Positions 19,643-28,447 of a stretch of 36,933 nucleotides of DNA are shown in pieces. The stretch's first letter is position 1. Every line of letters starts with the position of its first letter. This stretch comes from an uncultured bacterium (GTDB lineage Bacteria > Planctomycetota > Phycisphaerae > Phycisphaerales > SM1A02), in contig CAIWCL010000294.1 in the NCBI GenBank assembly GCA_903911205.1, forward strand, positions 1 through 36,933, written 5' to 3'. Below the pieces are notes generated by a model. The model was given only the letters and a program-made list of their open reading frames with translations, did no database searches and was not told the DNA's origin. A program made the position numbers and the translations under genes.

Positions 19643-20680
19643 ATGAACAAGCGAACCTCTGCCATCGCACTCGGACTTGCCATCGTGGCCGTGCTTGTCC
19701 TCTACAGCACGACCTACACCGTCAACTTCCATGAGATCGCGATCCGCACGCGTTTCGGTGAAGCCTCCGGTGTCGAACGCAATCCCGGCCTCCATTTCAA
19801 GTGGCCGTTCTTCATCGACAACGTCACGAAGATTGATCGTCGGAAGCAACTCGCGGAAAGTCCGCTTGTGCAAACGGCAACTGCGGACGGCTTGCAAGTG
19901 GTCGTTCAGGCGTATCTCTTCTGGCAAGTGAAGGACACCGACGCCGACGCACAGTCGTTTCTCAAGAGTTACCCATCGGTTGATGAGGCCTCGAAGGATC
20001 TTGAACAAGCGCTCGCGGGCGCAGTAAAGGCGGTTGCGGGTTTCCGCTTTGATGAGTTGGTCGGCCCCAATGCACGGCTTGCCGACGCGGAGAAGGCGAT
20101 TCTCGCGGGTGTTTCCGCCGCGACCAAGACGGGTATTGAGCCGGTCTCCGTCGGACTCGCGCAGGTGGTTCTGCCGCAGAAAACCACGGTGAGCGTTCTC
20201 TCGCGCATGTCGGAAGTGCAGAACACGCTTGCACGACTTGAGAGTGCGAAGGCCGCGTCGCAAGCGGAGGCGCTCAAGAGCCAAGCGAACAGCCAAGCCG
20301 ACACGATTCGCGCGTTCGCTGCACAGTGGGCCGCGCGCATCGAAGCGAAGGGCAATGAGGAGGCATCGGTGTACTACGAGCGCATGAAAGATCACGCGGA
20401 ACTCGCGACGTTCCTCGCCTGGATCGATGCGATGAAGGCAGGTCTGCGCGGCTCCACGACATTCGTTGGTGATACCACCACTGCGCCGTTCCACCTGCTT
20501 GATCTCGGCTCGCCGATCGACGCAAGCGGAATTCCCCAGCCACGTCGTACCTCCTCGCGCGCGGAGAAGCCGGCATCCATCGGCGCTGCCGCGGCCACAA
20601 ACGGTGCCCCTGAGACGGCGAATTCGTCCACGATGAACGGTGTTGGTACCGCAGCGTCGGCGGAGGAAGCGGGCCAATGA
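19643..20680 (+). CDS. SPFH/band-7 protein, HflC-like
   Basis: A 345-residue single-pass membrane protein. The N-terminal helix is at 6-21, followed by the SPFH domain: NFHEIAIRTRFGEASG, then NPGLHFKWPFFIDNVTKIDRR, which is the classical HflC/prohibitin opening. A long helical region rich in Ala, Glu and Gln (about 190-260) and a low-complexity Ala/Ser/Thr tail follow. HflC-type proteins oligomerise with HflK-type partners into cage-like membrane assemblies, and the next gene is the likely partner. ATG at 19643 is chosen over an upstream in-frame ATG because it begins the membrane helix and has CAGGA upstream. The stop overlaps the next ATG as ATGA, indicating coupled translation. Confidence 0.88.
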   Translation: MNKRTSAIALGLAIVAVLVLYSTTYTVNFHEIAIRTRFGEASGVERNPGLHFKWPFFIDNVTKIDRRKQLAESPLVQTATADGLQVVVQAYLFWQVKDTDADAQSFLKSYPSVDEASKDLEQALAGAVKAVAGFRFDELVGPNARLADAEKAILAGVSAATKTGIEPVSVGLAQVVLPQKTTVSVLSRMSEVQNTLARLESAKAASQAEALKSQANSQADTIRAFAAQWAARIEAKGNEEASVYYERMKDHAELATFLAWIDAMKAGLRGSTTFVGDTTTAPFHLLDLGSPIDASGIPQPRRTSSRAEKPASIGAAAATNGAPETANSSTMNGVGTAASAEEAGQ

Positions 20681-22125
20681 GCACCGAGTCGAACAACCCT
20701 TTCGATCCGAGTGACGCCGAGAGGTTGGAGGGCGCGCCCGAGCAGCCACGTCGCGCAGCAAGCGCACGCTTCGACATTGCGGCGCGCGAAGACGCGGGGA
20801 TGCGCGATGCGCTGGATCCCGCGACCCAATCGCTCGGCGAAGCACTCAAGCTTTCGTATCGCATTCTGCAGGTTGGCATTCTTGCGCTGGTTGTCATGTT
20901 CCTCTTCTCAGGCTTTCAGTCGGTGAAAGAGGGCGACACAGGCGTGAAGACGCTCTTCGGAGCGATCGCCGGCGCTGAGGGTGAAGAGCAGTTGCAGCCG
21001 GGTTTTCAGCCCTTTTGGCCGTATCCGGTTGGCGACCTGGTCGTCTTCGAACAGAAGCGCACGCTTCGTCTCGATACGCAGTTCTGGCCAGCACGTCAGG
21101 TGCAGGGCGACACGAAGCAGAAGTCGACCGATGAGCAGATCGATAGCGCCGATGCGTCTGCGGGGCTTCGCCCAGGAAGTGACGGCTACATTCTGACCCG
21201 CGACGGTGACATCGCGCATGCACAGATTGAAGCCGAGTACCAAGTCGCCGACGCGGTTCGCTTCCTGCAGACGACGAGTCCGCAGGAAGCAGATCGCCTG
21301 GTGATGAGCGTTCTGGAACAGGCAACCGTCGAGGCCGCGAGCACGCTTGCGCTTTCGGAACTCACCGAGACGCGTGACCTGCTTGGTCCCGTCGTTCGCG
21401 AGCGTGCACAGCGCGCGCTCGATCGGCTCGATGCAGGCATCGACCTTGCGTCGGTGCGCGCCGTGGAGCGAAGTGCACCATTTGCCGTGCAGAACCGCTT
21501 GCGTGAAGTGCAGACGAGCCGTGAGGCCGCGAAGAGTGAAGTGGAACGCGCGCGTCAAGAAGCGGGTGCGACACTCACTTCGATCGCCGGCGGTGAGGTC
21601 TACACCGAACTACTCAAGCTGATTCGCGAGTATGAAGAGGAACTCGGCGCTGGGCGAAGTGCGGAAGCGGAAGCGACGCTCGTGCAACTTGGTGCGCGAC
21701 TTGAAGCGCCGGATGTGGGTGGCGAAGTTTCGCGCACGATTCAGCGCGCAAAGGCCGCGGAAACCGCCTTGCGCGCGCGCCTTGAACGCGAGGTTGAACG
21801 GCTCGACAGTCTCGCGGGGGCGTATCGCGATTCGAGTTCGCAGGTTGTTGCGCAGCTTTGGCTCGACGCGGTTCGTGAGATCTATGAGAACCCGCAAGCG
21901 GAGATCTACGCCGCACCAAATGTCCTTGGCGGACTCAATCTTCGCTTGACGAGTTCGAGCGAAGTTATGCAAGCGCGACGCGATGCGGAAACGCAACGGA
22001 AGAAGGCAGAGCAGGCGTTCAAAGACGCAGGCGGCTTCTATGCGCCGAACAGCGAGCAAATCTACATCGGCAAACCGGGACGCCGTTTGAAGCGTGATGC
22101 AAGTGGCGGCGTGGGCCGTCCGTGA
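20677..22125 (+). CDS. SPFH/band-7 protein, HflK-like
   Basis: A 482-residue single-pass membrane protein. A polar N-terminus of about 60 residues precedes one helix (about 64-82) and the SPFH domain with SVKEGDTGVKTLFG and QPGFQPFWPYPVGDLVVFEQ, the last close to the HflK 'PGxxxxxPxPI' opening. A long coiled-coil-prone region (about 285-400, REVQTSREAAKSEVERARQE) follows. It is longer than typical HflK (about 400) because of inserts near 140-165 and a C-terminal extension. It is translationally coupled to the HflC-like gene by ATGA overlap. No FtsH gene, the classical client of HflKC, is in the window. Confidence 0.86.
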   Translation: MSTESNNPFDPSDAERLEGAPEQPRRAASARFDIAAREDAGMRDALDPATQSLGEALKLSYRILQVGILALVVMFLFSGFQSVKEGDTGVKTLFGAIAGAEGEEQLQPGFQPFWPYPVGDLVVFEQKRTLRLDTQFWPARQVQGDTKQKSTDEQIDSADASAGLRPGSDGYILTRDGDIAHAQIEAEYQVADAVRFLQTTSPQEADRLVMSVLEQATVEAASTLALSELTETRDLLGPVVRERAQRALDRLDAGIDLASVRAVERSAPFAVQNRLREVQTSREAAKSEVERARQEAGATLTSIAGGEVYTELLKLIREYEEELGAGRSAEAEATLVQLGARLEAPDVGGEVSRTIQRAKAAETALRARLEREVERLDSLAGAYRDSSSQVVAQLWLDAVREIYENPQAEIYAAPNVLGGLNLRLTSSSEVMQARRDAETQRKKAEQAFKDAGGFYAPNSEQIYIGKPGRRLKRDASGGVGRP

Positions 22126-22188
22126 CAGGAACGTCACGCGAATTCGGACGGATGCGCGGCGCGCCTCGCGCAGTACGTCGGAAACACA

Positions 22189-22232
22189 GTGTGAGAACGG
22201 CAGTCGGATGAACGGCAGCTGGGCGACCGGCA
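22189..22232. repeat. Degenerate 14-15-bp repeat before the ABC ATPase gene
   Basis: Three diverged units ending in CGGCA: GTGTGAGAACGGCA, GTCGGATGAACGGCA and GCTGGGCGACCGGCA. It lies in the 127-bp gap after the HflK-like gene. Confidence 0.55.
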
Positions 22233-22252
22233 CTTGAAGCCGCGAGGAAACC

Positions 22253-23593
22253 ATGGCAACGGCAGGACGCGATTCAACACGTGGCATCACGCAACCGGGA
22301 ACCACGCAACCGACGAGCGCCGCAAGCCCCTCCGCATCCTTTGCGAAAGGTGAGCGGATCGTGGAGGCGGCGGGCCTGACGAAAACGTTCAGTGATTTCT
22401 GGATGCGGGCGACGGCGCGCGCGGTCGATGGCATCGATTTTCATATCGATCGTCATGAAATCTTCGGGCTTCTTGGTCCGAACGGATCCGGCAAGTCGAC
22501 CACGATCAAGATGATCCTCGGCCTGTTGCACAAGACGCACGGACGGCTTGTCGTCTTTGGTCGTGATCCGTCCGATGTTGCCGTGAAGCGAAAGATCGGC
22601 TACCTCCCGGAGGAGACGTATCTCTATCGCTTCTTGAATCCAACAGAAACGCTCGATTACTACGGCAAACTCTTTGGTCTTGATCGCCGCACGCGCAAGC
22701 GTCGAACGGGCGAACTGCTTGAGATGGTTGGGTTGACGCAGGTTGCCCATCGCGCCGCTGGCGAGTTCTCGAAAGGTATGGCTCGTCGACTCGGTCTTGC
22801 GCAAGCACTCGTGAACGACCCAGAGCTGTTGATCCTCGACGAGCCGACATCGGGCCTCGACCCGATCGGGACGAAACAAGTCAAGGATCTCATTCTCGAA
22901 CTCGGTCGCCGTGGAAAGACGATCTTGCTGACGTCGCACCTCCTGGCCGATGTTGAGGATGTTTGTGATCGGATGGTGATTCTGTACGGCGGCAAGATTC
23001 GCGCTGCCGGAACGGCGAACGAGTTACTTGCCGATAGTCGGCACACGCTCATTCGCGCACCGCGCCTCGATGAGGCGACGATTCGCGCCATCGACGAAAC
23101 GTTGCACCGTGTGCAGGGCGTTGGTATCGAGCGCGTCGAAGCGCCTCGACAAACGCTGGAGAATCTCTTCCTCGATATTGTCGAGCGCGCTCGTCAGGAG
23201 CAACTCGCGACGAGCGGCGCCCAGTCGGGTGGTCGAATCGCGTCGTTCCTTCAGGGCGACGAGACGCGGGGCGGAACCGACGCCGCGGATGGCGGTGGAC
23301 GACACGTGGTCGATGCACTTGTCCAGTCGACCGACGCGCCCGCTCGCGCGACTCTGGCGCAGCCTACAGCTCCCGAATCGCCCAAGGGCGTCGATGCGTC
23401 GGTGTTGGATGCGCTTGTTTCCGGCGAGAAAGCCAAGCAAGGCGGTCCGGCAACGCCCACGTCGCCCGCGAAGAAGTCCGACGCACCTCAGGTGCGCAAG
23501 GCTGCGGATGTCGATCAGGGCTTGATTGACTCGCTGCTTTCGGATGATGTGAAAAACGGTGCTGAGCGGAAGGGTCCGGAGGGTGGCGCGTGA
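22253..23593 (+). CDS. ABC-2 type transporter ATPase with long C-terminal tail
   Basis: Cytoplasmic ATPase of 446 residues. Walker A GPNGSGKST (75-83), a signature in the NatA-like form FSKGMARRLG (172-181), Walker B LLILDEP with TSGLDP (about 193-204), and switch His in TSHLL (229). The ATPase domain ends near 315. The remaining 130 residues are low-complexity with four short hydrophobic motifs: RIASFLQ (328), HVVDALVQS (351), ASVLDALVS (382) and GLIDSLLSDD (424), spaced like docking sites. ATG at 22253 has GAGGAAA a few bases upstream. The stop overlaps the permease GTG, so the pair forms one transporter. The transported substrate is not evident; the SPFH genes upstream suggest a membrane-organising role. 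Confidence 0.92.
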   Translation: MATAGRDSTRGITQPGTTQPTSAASPSASFAKGERIVEAAGLTKTFSDFWMRATARAVDGIDFHIDRHEIFGLLGPNGSGKSTTIKMILGLLHKTHGRLVVFGRDPSDVAVKRKIGYLPEETYLYRFLNPTETLDYYGKLFGLDRRTRKRRTGELLEMVGLTQVAHRAAGEFSKGMARRLGLAQALVNDPELLILDEPTSGLDPIGTKQVKDLILELGRRGKTILLTSHLLADVEDVCDRMVILYGGKIRAAGTANELLADSRHTLIRAPRLDEATIRAIDETLHRVQGVGIERVEAPRQTLENLFLDIVERARQEQLATSGAQSGGRIASFLQGDETRGGTDAADGGGRHVVDALVQSTDAPARATLAQPTAPESPKGVDASVLDALVSGEKAKQGGPATPTSPAKKSDAPQVRKAADVDQGLIDSLLSDDVKNGAERKGPEGGA

Positions 23594-25704
23594 GCGGCGC
23601 AGACGGAAGAACATCGATGGGAACGTCGATTGGAACACCGATGGGAGTCAGCGTGATTTCGCGATTCCAGCAGAAACTCGCTGAGCTTTCGATGCGTCGA
23701 AGTGTGCGTATCGCGGTTGCGTCGATCTACGCGATCGTCATTCTCGCGTTGGCATTCGTCGCCTATCGCGAAGCGGCGTACATCGATCGATTCGCCGAAG
23801 AAGTTCCTGAACTCTTGAAGGGTGCCAACCTCGTCGCGAAGGATGCTGCGGCGATTGAACTCGCGGAGAAGGGCACCGTGACCTTCGAAGGTCGTACCGT
23901 TGGCGACGCGGCGCTCGCAACGCAGATGGCTGGCCTGTATGGCGTTGCTGGAAACCTCGAACGTTACGCCGAAGCAACATCCATCCTCATCGGAACAATG
24001 CGCCCCGACTGGCTTCCCGTTCCGTTTGCGGAAGATCCATGGCTCGTTCTCGCGACGGCAGCGTTGCTCTTGACCATCGTCTGCTTCGCGGTGTTTTCAG
24101 GCCTCGCGGTGGCACTTGTCGGTGTCACGCTCGCGGCGCTCGCTGTCGCGATTCCCGTCACGCTGATAGGTCGACCGAGCCTCGCGACGAGCCTCTCTGC
24201 CATCCCCGTTGGGCTTCTCACGTTTGCGCTCGTGGTGCGCCTCGCGCAGTTACTTCTGGATCGCGCTTCACCCGTCTTTGCGATCGCGTCTGGGGTGCTT
24301 CGAGAGGCGATGCGACTTCGTATCGCGGTTGCATTCGCGGCTGTCGCGGTTGTTGCCATTCCGCTCTTTCCGCAATGGATCGATCCAACGACGCCGTTGC
24401 GCTATCAGGTGCAGACGTTCCTTTCGCGCTCCATGGACACGATGTACGTCGTCTGCGCATTCCTGACGGTCTTTCTCGGTTGCGCAACGGTTGCGTTTGA
24501 GATTCGCGATCGCCAAGCATGGCTCACGCTCACGAAACCAGTGTCACGCTTCTCATTTCTTCTCGGGAAGTGGCTTGGACTTGTCACGCTGAACGCGTGC
24601 ATCTTGATCGTCGCCACGATCGCGATGTTCGCGTTCTTGGTCCAGGTTCGTGCGCGGCCGGCGCAAGACATCTTCGACGCCCTCGCAGTGCGCGACGAAG
24701 TGCTTGTCGCCCGCGTTGGTTCGCTGCCCATCTACGAGCCTCTTCCCCCAGAAGAACTCAAGTCGGCAGTCGAGGAACGGATGCGGGCGGACCTCAACGC
24801 GCAGGCAGATCTTCGAGCGGGTACCCGCACGGAGATTGAGATCAAAAAGCAGTTCGCGCGAGACATTGCCGGCGACTATCTCAAGCAACTTCGCTCCGTT
24901 CCTCCGGGAGGAGAGCGCGTCTATCGCTTCCCAAATCTTGGCGCCGCGCGCGATGCAGAGGGAAATCTCTCCCTTCGGTACAAGCTCTATTCTGGCGAGA
25001 GTGATCCGCACGCGACCTACCCCGTGATCTTTGTCTTCGGTGAAGGAGATCGCCAAACATGGGCGGATCGGCAGATTGTTGCCGCACAAGTGAACGCGCT
25101 ACCCGTTCCCGCGAGCACCATCGCGGATGACGGATCGCTTGTTGTTCGCATCGTCAATGCGCAGGTCAATCCGAATCCGCAGCCAGGCGCACCAGAGTTT
25201 TTGCCTGGTCGCACATCGCTTGCCTTCGATCTTGATGGACTCGAACTCTTGCATCGCGTTGGTGGCTTCGAGGCGAACCTCTTGCGCGCCCAGTGCGTGA
25301 ATCTGCTGAAACTCTCTTTCCTTGGCATGCTCGCGGTTTCGCTCGCCTCATTCCTCTCGTTCCCTGTCGCGTGTTTGGTCGTGTTCACGATCTTCGCGGC
25401 TGGTTCGATCGCGCCCTATCTTGCGACGAGTGTGGATGAGTATCGCATTCGAACCGAGTCACAGGCATGGAAAGCGTTTGAAGCGGTCATCAAGGGTATT
25501 GCGGGTGCAACGGAGTTCAGTGTGCGGAGTTTCGGTGAAGCTCGCGCAAACGGCGCGCTTGTTGAGGGACGCTTGGTTTCGACAGGGCTCGTTCTGCGAA
25601 CTTTTGCCTTGATCGGCGTTGCCTGGTCCGCCGTGGTGCTCCTCCTCAGTCTTGCGGTGTTCCGCCGCAAGGAAATCGCGATTTACAGCGGGCAGGGAGG
25701 CTGA
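23590..25704 (+). CDS. ABC-2 type permease with large soluble insert
   Basis: Membrane protein of 704 residues, far longer than a standard ABC-2 permease (250-400). One helix is near 41-60, a soluble segment follows to about 145, then helices at about 147-225, 240-262 and 280-305. The ABC-2 loop EIRDRQAWLTLTKPVSRFSFLLGKWLG precedes a further helix. A domain of roughly 220 residues (about 355-575) is hydrophilic and probably extracytoplasmic; three C-terminal helices end the protein. GTG at 23590 overlaps the ATPase stop as GTGA. The N-terminus (TSMGTSIGTPMG) comes from a 12-bp repeat. Its signature loop matches the divergent permease at 15840, so the two may form a heterodimer. Substrate unknown. 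Confidence 0.85.
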   Translation: MSGADGRTSMGTSIGTPMGVSVISRFQQKLAELSMRRSVRIAVASIYAIVILALAFVAYREAAYIDRFAEEVPELLKGANLVAKDAAAIELAEKGTVTFEGRTVGDAALATQMAGLYGVAGNLERYAEATSILIGTMRPDWLPVPFAEDPWLVLATAALLLTIVCFAVFSGLAVALVGVTLAALAVAIPVTLIGRPSLATSLSAIPVGLLTFALVVRLAQLLLDRASPVFAIASGVLREAMRLRIAVAFAAVAVVAIPLFPQWIDPTTPLRYQVQTFLSRSMDTMYVVCAFLTVFLGCATVAFEIRDRQAWLTLTKPVSRFSFLLGKWLGLVTLNACILIVATIAMFAFLVQVRARPAQDIFDALAVRDEVLVARVGSLPIYEPLPPEELKSAVEERMRADLNAQADLRAGTRTEIEIKKQFARDIAGDYLKQLRSVPPGGERVYRFPNLGAARDAEGNLSLRYKLYSGESDPHATYPVIFVFGEGDRQTWADRQIVAAQVNALPVPASTIADDGSLVVRIVNAQVNPNPQPGAPEFLPGRTSLAFDLDGLELLHRVGGFEANLLRAQCVNLLKLSFLGMLAVSLASFLSFPVACLVVFTIFAAGSIAPYLATSVDEYRIRTESQAWKAFEAVIKGIAGATEFSVRSFGEARANGALVEGRLVSTGLVLRTFALIGVAWSAVVLLLSLAVFRRKEIAIYSGQGG
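23614..23649 (+). repeat. 12-bp tandem repeat in the permease 5' end
   Basis: Three units: TCGATGGGAACG, TCGATTGGAACA and CCGATGGGAGTC. They encode the Gly/Thr/Ser/Met-rich start of the permease and preserve frame. Confidence 0.75.
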
Positions 25705-25705
25705 C

Positions 25706-27667
25706 ATGGGCGACCGCGTGATTCAATTCGGCTCAATCCTCGCGCTTGGCGGCGCGATTGCTGGCGCGGCGTTGACACAGCCAAAGCTCGTCGACGTCGC
25801 AGATCGCGAAGAACTTCGCTACACCGATGTTTCGATTGATGGAGCTCCGCCGATTGTGGCCATTGGTACGGCGATTGGTGCGCTTCGCGGGCTCATCGTC
25901 GACTACTTGTGGATCAAGGTCACGCTGCAGAAGGAAAAGGGTTTGTTGTACGAGGTCATGGCCGACGCGGACCTCATCACGAAACTGCAGCCACGCTTTC
26001 CGGATGTGTGGGCGTTTCATGGTCACAACATGGCCTACAACATTTCGGTGATGACCAACACGCAGGACGAACGTTGGGCGTGGGTCAACGCGGGCATCAA
26101 CCTCGTTCGCAACAAGGGCATTCGGTACAACCCAAACGATCTCATTCTCGGCAAAGAACTGTCGTTTTGGTTTTCCCACAAACTTGACGGTGTCGCCGAC
26201 GACGCGCATCTCTTCTACAAGAGAAAGTTCGCTGAAGAGTGGACGTACATCCTCGGTCCAGCGCCGTACGACTACGACCAACGACTTGCGTGGATGAAAT
26301 CCATCGCGGACGCCCCCGATACTCTCGAAGTGCTCGAGCAGAAGGTGCCGGGAACAACGGAGTTCATCGCCAATCTTTCTCAGCGACTCAAGCCGCTTGG
26401 TGCGCGCTACGAATTCGCGGTCGACAAGCGATTCCTCGACCTCTACGGTCAGTGGCTCGCGCGCAAGAACTCGCCATACGCGAAGGCGCTCAATATCCGC
26501 GCTTCGAGCGAGGGCGCGGCCGCGCTCGTCGGCATCTTTGATTCGACGTTCGGCGACGAGAAGAACCGCGAAGTTGCAGACAAGCTTGTTGCGTTCCTTC
26601 GCAAGCGCGTTTTGCTCGACTCATACAATATGGATCCGCAGCTGATGTATGAGTTCACGCGCGATACGGGACCGCTTGATTGGCGGCACCCCGCGGCGCA
26701 CGCGCTCTATTGGGCGCGGCGCGGCATGCTGTTTGGTGAAGATCGCATGTTGCGCGATGAGTTAGAAGCATTCAAAGTCATCAATAACGACCGCCAAGAA
26801 ATCCAGGCGATGCAGGCGCTCGCGCGTTCGGGACTCGTGAGTTACGACCCGTTCAGCGGCGACAATGTCACGCGGCTCAACGATCCGCGCTGGATCCTCG
26901 TACTGGATCGGTACTTCGAAAAGCTCTACGAAAAGCACTACGAAACGCGCGGTGCAGGTGCGGACACCTTTACGAACCTGCACGAGAACTTCATGCGTCA
27001 GGCGGTGCGCGAGTTGTATCGCCTCGGCGATATCGAAGGCGCTCAGAAGATTCTGACACGACTCGACACGCTGTACGGCACCGGTAGCTTCAATCCGAAC
27101 ACCCAGTATCAGAAGCCGCTCGAAGATTTTGTGCGTGATCAGCTCTACGGCGAGTTTGAGATGCAGCCGGAAGTTGTGCGCAGCGATGTGTATGCCGCGC
27201 TGGAGCGTGGCTTCCGCGAAGGACTTCTTCTCGACAACGAGAAACTCCTTGAGGACAGTCTGAAGTATGCGCGTGATCTGACGCGCTACTTCCGCGAAAC
27301 ACGTTTCAACGACTTCGTGAACAAGTTCGGCGAAGGCCGAATGAAGGATGTCCTCGGAACGCTCGAAGACTCTATTCCAGCGGTCTTCACGAAGATCATG
27401 CTCGATACATCGCAGCCCATGCTGGATCGACTTGTGATCTATCGCAAGGCTCCGGACGATTTGAAGCTCGCGATCTACGATCGCGTGAAGCCGACGCTTG
27501 AACGCGAATATGCCGTTGCGCGTCTGTCGCAAACAGGCATGCCGTTCGCTCAAGCGTTCCCCGAGCCGCCTGGGCTTGCCGAGTACCGGAAGGAGCAGGA
27601 AGCAGCGGCACGCGCGCGTGAAGAGGCGAAGAAGTCGGACAACACGAGCGAGGCGCAGCGGAAATAG
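25706..27667 (+). CDS. Membrane-anchored helical protein of unknown function
   Basis: A 653-residue protein I cannot assign to a characterised family. One N-terminal helix (about 6-24) probably anchors it, and a second hydrophobic stretch (IVAIGTAIGALRGLIVDYLW) lies near 50-70. It then has a conserved-looking aromatic segment, ITKLQPRFPDVWAFHGHNMA, and long helical stretches suggestive of TPR-like repeats. The C-terminus is Glu/Lys/Ala-rich. The start follows the permease stop by one base and has a strong GGGAGG, which rules out the longer upstream frame. Tight coupling to the ABC genes suggests it works with the transporter, for example as an assembly or substrate-binding partner; that is inference. 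Confidence 0.8.
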   Translation: MGDRVIQFGSILALGGAIAGAALTQPKLVDVADREELRYTDVSIDGAPPIVAIGTAIGALRGLIVDYLWIKVTLQKEKGLLYEVMADADLITKLQPRFPDVWAFHGHNMAYNISVMTNTQDERWAWVNAGINLVRNKGIRYNPNDLILGKELSFWFSHKLDGVADDAHLFYKRKFAEEWTYILGPAPYDYDQRLAWMKSIADAPDTLEVLEQKVPGTTEFIANLSQRLKPLGARYEFAVDKRFLDLYGQWLARKNSPYAKALNIRASSEGAAALVGIFDSTFGDEKNREVADKLVAFLRKRVLLDSYNMDPQLMYEFTRDTGPLDWRHPAAHALYWARRGMLFGEDRMLRDELEAFKVINNDRQEIQAMQALARSGLVSYDPFSGDNVTRLNDPRWILVLDRYFEKLYEKHYETRGAGADTFTNLHENFMRQAVRELYRLGDIEGAQKILTRLDTLYGTGSFNPNTQYQKPLEDFVRDQLYGEFEMQPEVVRSDVYAALERGFREGLLLDNEKLLEDSLKYARDLTRYFRETRFNDFVNKFGEGRMKDVLGTLEDSIPAVFTKIMLDTSQPMLDRLVIYRKAPDDLKLAIYDRVKPTLEREYAVARLSQTGMPFAQAFPEPPGLAEYRKEQEAAARAREEAKKSDNTSEAQRK

Positions 27668-27679
27668 CCGAATTCGGCT
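27666..27679 (+). terminator. Short palindrome at the end of the SPFH-ABC operon
   Basis: AGCCGAATTCGGCT is a perfect 14-nt palindrome overlapping the stop codon, followed by GCGTTTCGTT. It could act as a weak terminator; the stem is short and the T-run interrupted. Confidence 0.3.
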
Positions 27680-27736
27680 GCGTTTCGTTCTGGTCGTGCC
27701 GATCCATCCGGCGTCGGCTCGCGGTAAAGTGCGAAC

Positions 27737-28393
27737 ATGCGCATTCCTCCCGCGATTCTCGCTATCGGCCGCAACTATGCGGATCACGCCGCTGAAATGG
27801 GTACGAAGACCGATGAACGCCCGATGGTGTTCATGAAGAACCCCGCATCGGTGTGTCGCCATGGCGATGACATCGTGATTCCCAAGATCTGCAAAGAGGG
27901 CGGTCCTCAAGTTGATTTTGAGGGCGAGCTCGCGTTTGAGATTGCGCGCGATTGTCGGGATGTGCCGGCATCCGAGGCGATGTCGGTGATTGCGGGCTAT
28001 CGCGTTGCGAATGACGTGAGCGCACGCTGGTGGCAGAAGACGGGTTCCGGTGGTCAGTTCTGTCGCGGCAAGAGTTTCGACACGTTTTGTCCGATGACTG
28101 AATTGGTTCCGGCCGGCGCGATCGATGACCCACAAGCGTTGGAGATCGAGACCGTACTCAACGGTGCTCGCGTCCAGCATGCGAGTACCTCATTGATGGT
28201 TTTTCCGGTGCGTTATCTCGTCGCAGAACTCTCGCGCGGTATGACGCTCCTCGCGGGCACCATCGTGCTCACAGGAACTCCTGCAGGAGTTGGTGCGGGT
28301 CGTACGCCGCCGCTTTACCTGAAGGACGGCGACACGATCGAAGTGCGCATCGCGAAAGTCGGCCATCTCGTGAACCGCGTGCGCGAGGAGTGA
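27737..28393 (+). CDS. Fumarylacetoacetate hydrolase family protein
   Basis: Cytoplasmic metal-dependent hydrolase/isomerase of 218 residues, the usual size of the bacterial FAH-fold proteins that act on acylpyruvates or oxo-acids. The start AIGRNYADHAAEMG is the family signature; VDFEGELAFEI supplies two metal-binding Glu (ExE), and the catalytic region continues with GYRVANDVSARWWQ, RGKSFDTFCPMT, and LTGTPAGVGAGR near the end. ATG at 27737 follows a TAAAGT sequence (27724-27729) by seven bases, so transcription could begin at or beside the start codon (leaderless); this is speculative. Substrate cannot be decided. It converges on yidD 54 bp away. Confidence 0.93.
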   Translation: MRIPPAILAIGRNYADHAAEMGTKTDERPMVFMKNPASVCRHGDDIVIPKICKEGGPQVDFEGELAFEIARDCRDVPASEAMSVIAGYRVANDVSARWWQKTGSGGQFCRGKSFDTFCPMTELVPAGAIDDPQALEIETVLNGARVQHASTSLMVFPVRYLVAELSRGMTLLAGTIVLTGTPAGVGAGRTPPLYLKDGDTIEVRIAKVGHLVNRVREE

Positions 28394-28447
28394 TGACGGA
28401 CGACGTTGGAAAGCTCGCGCGCCTCTCTGATCACGCCGGCGATTTTC

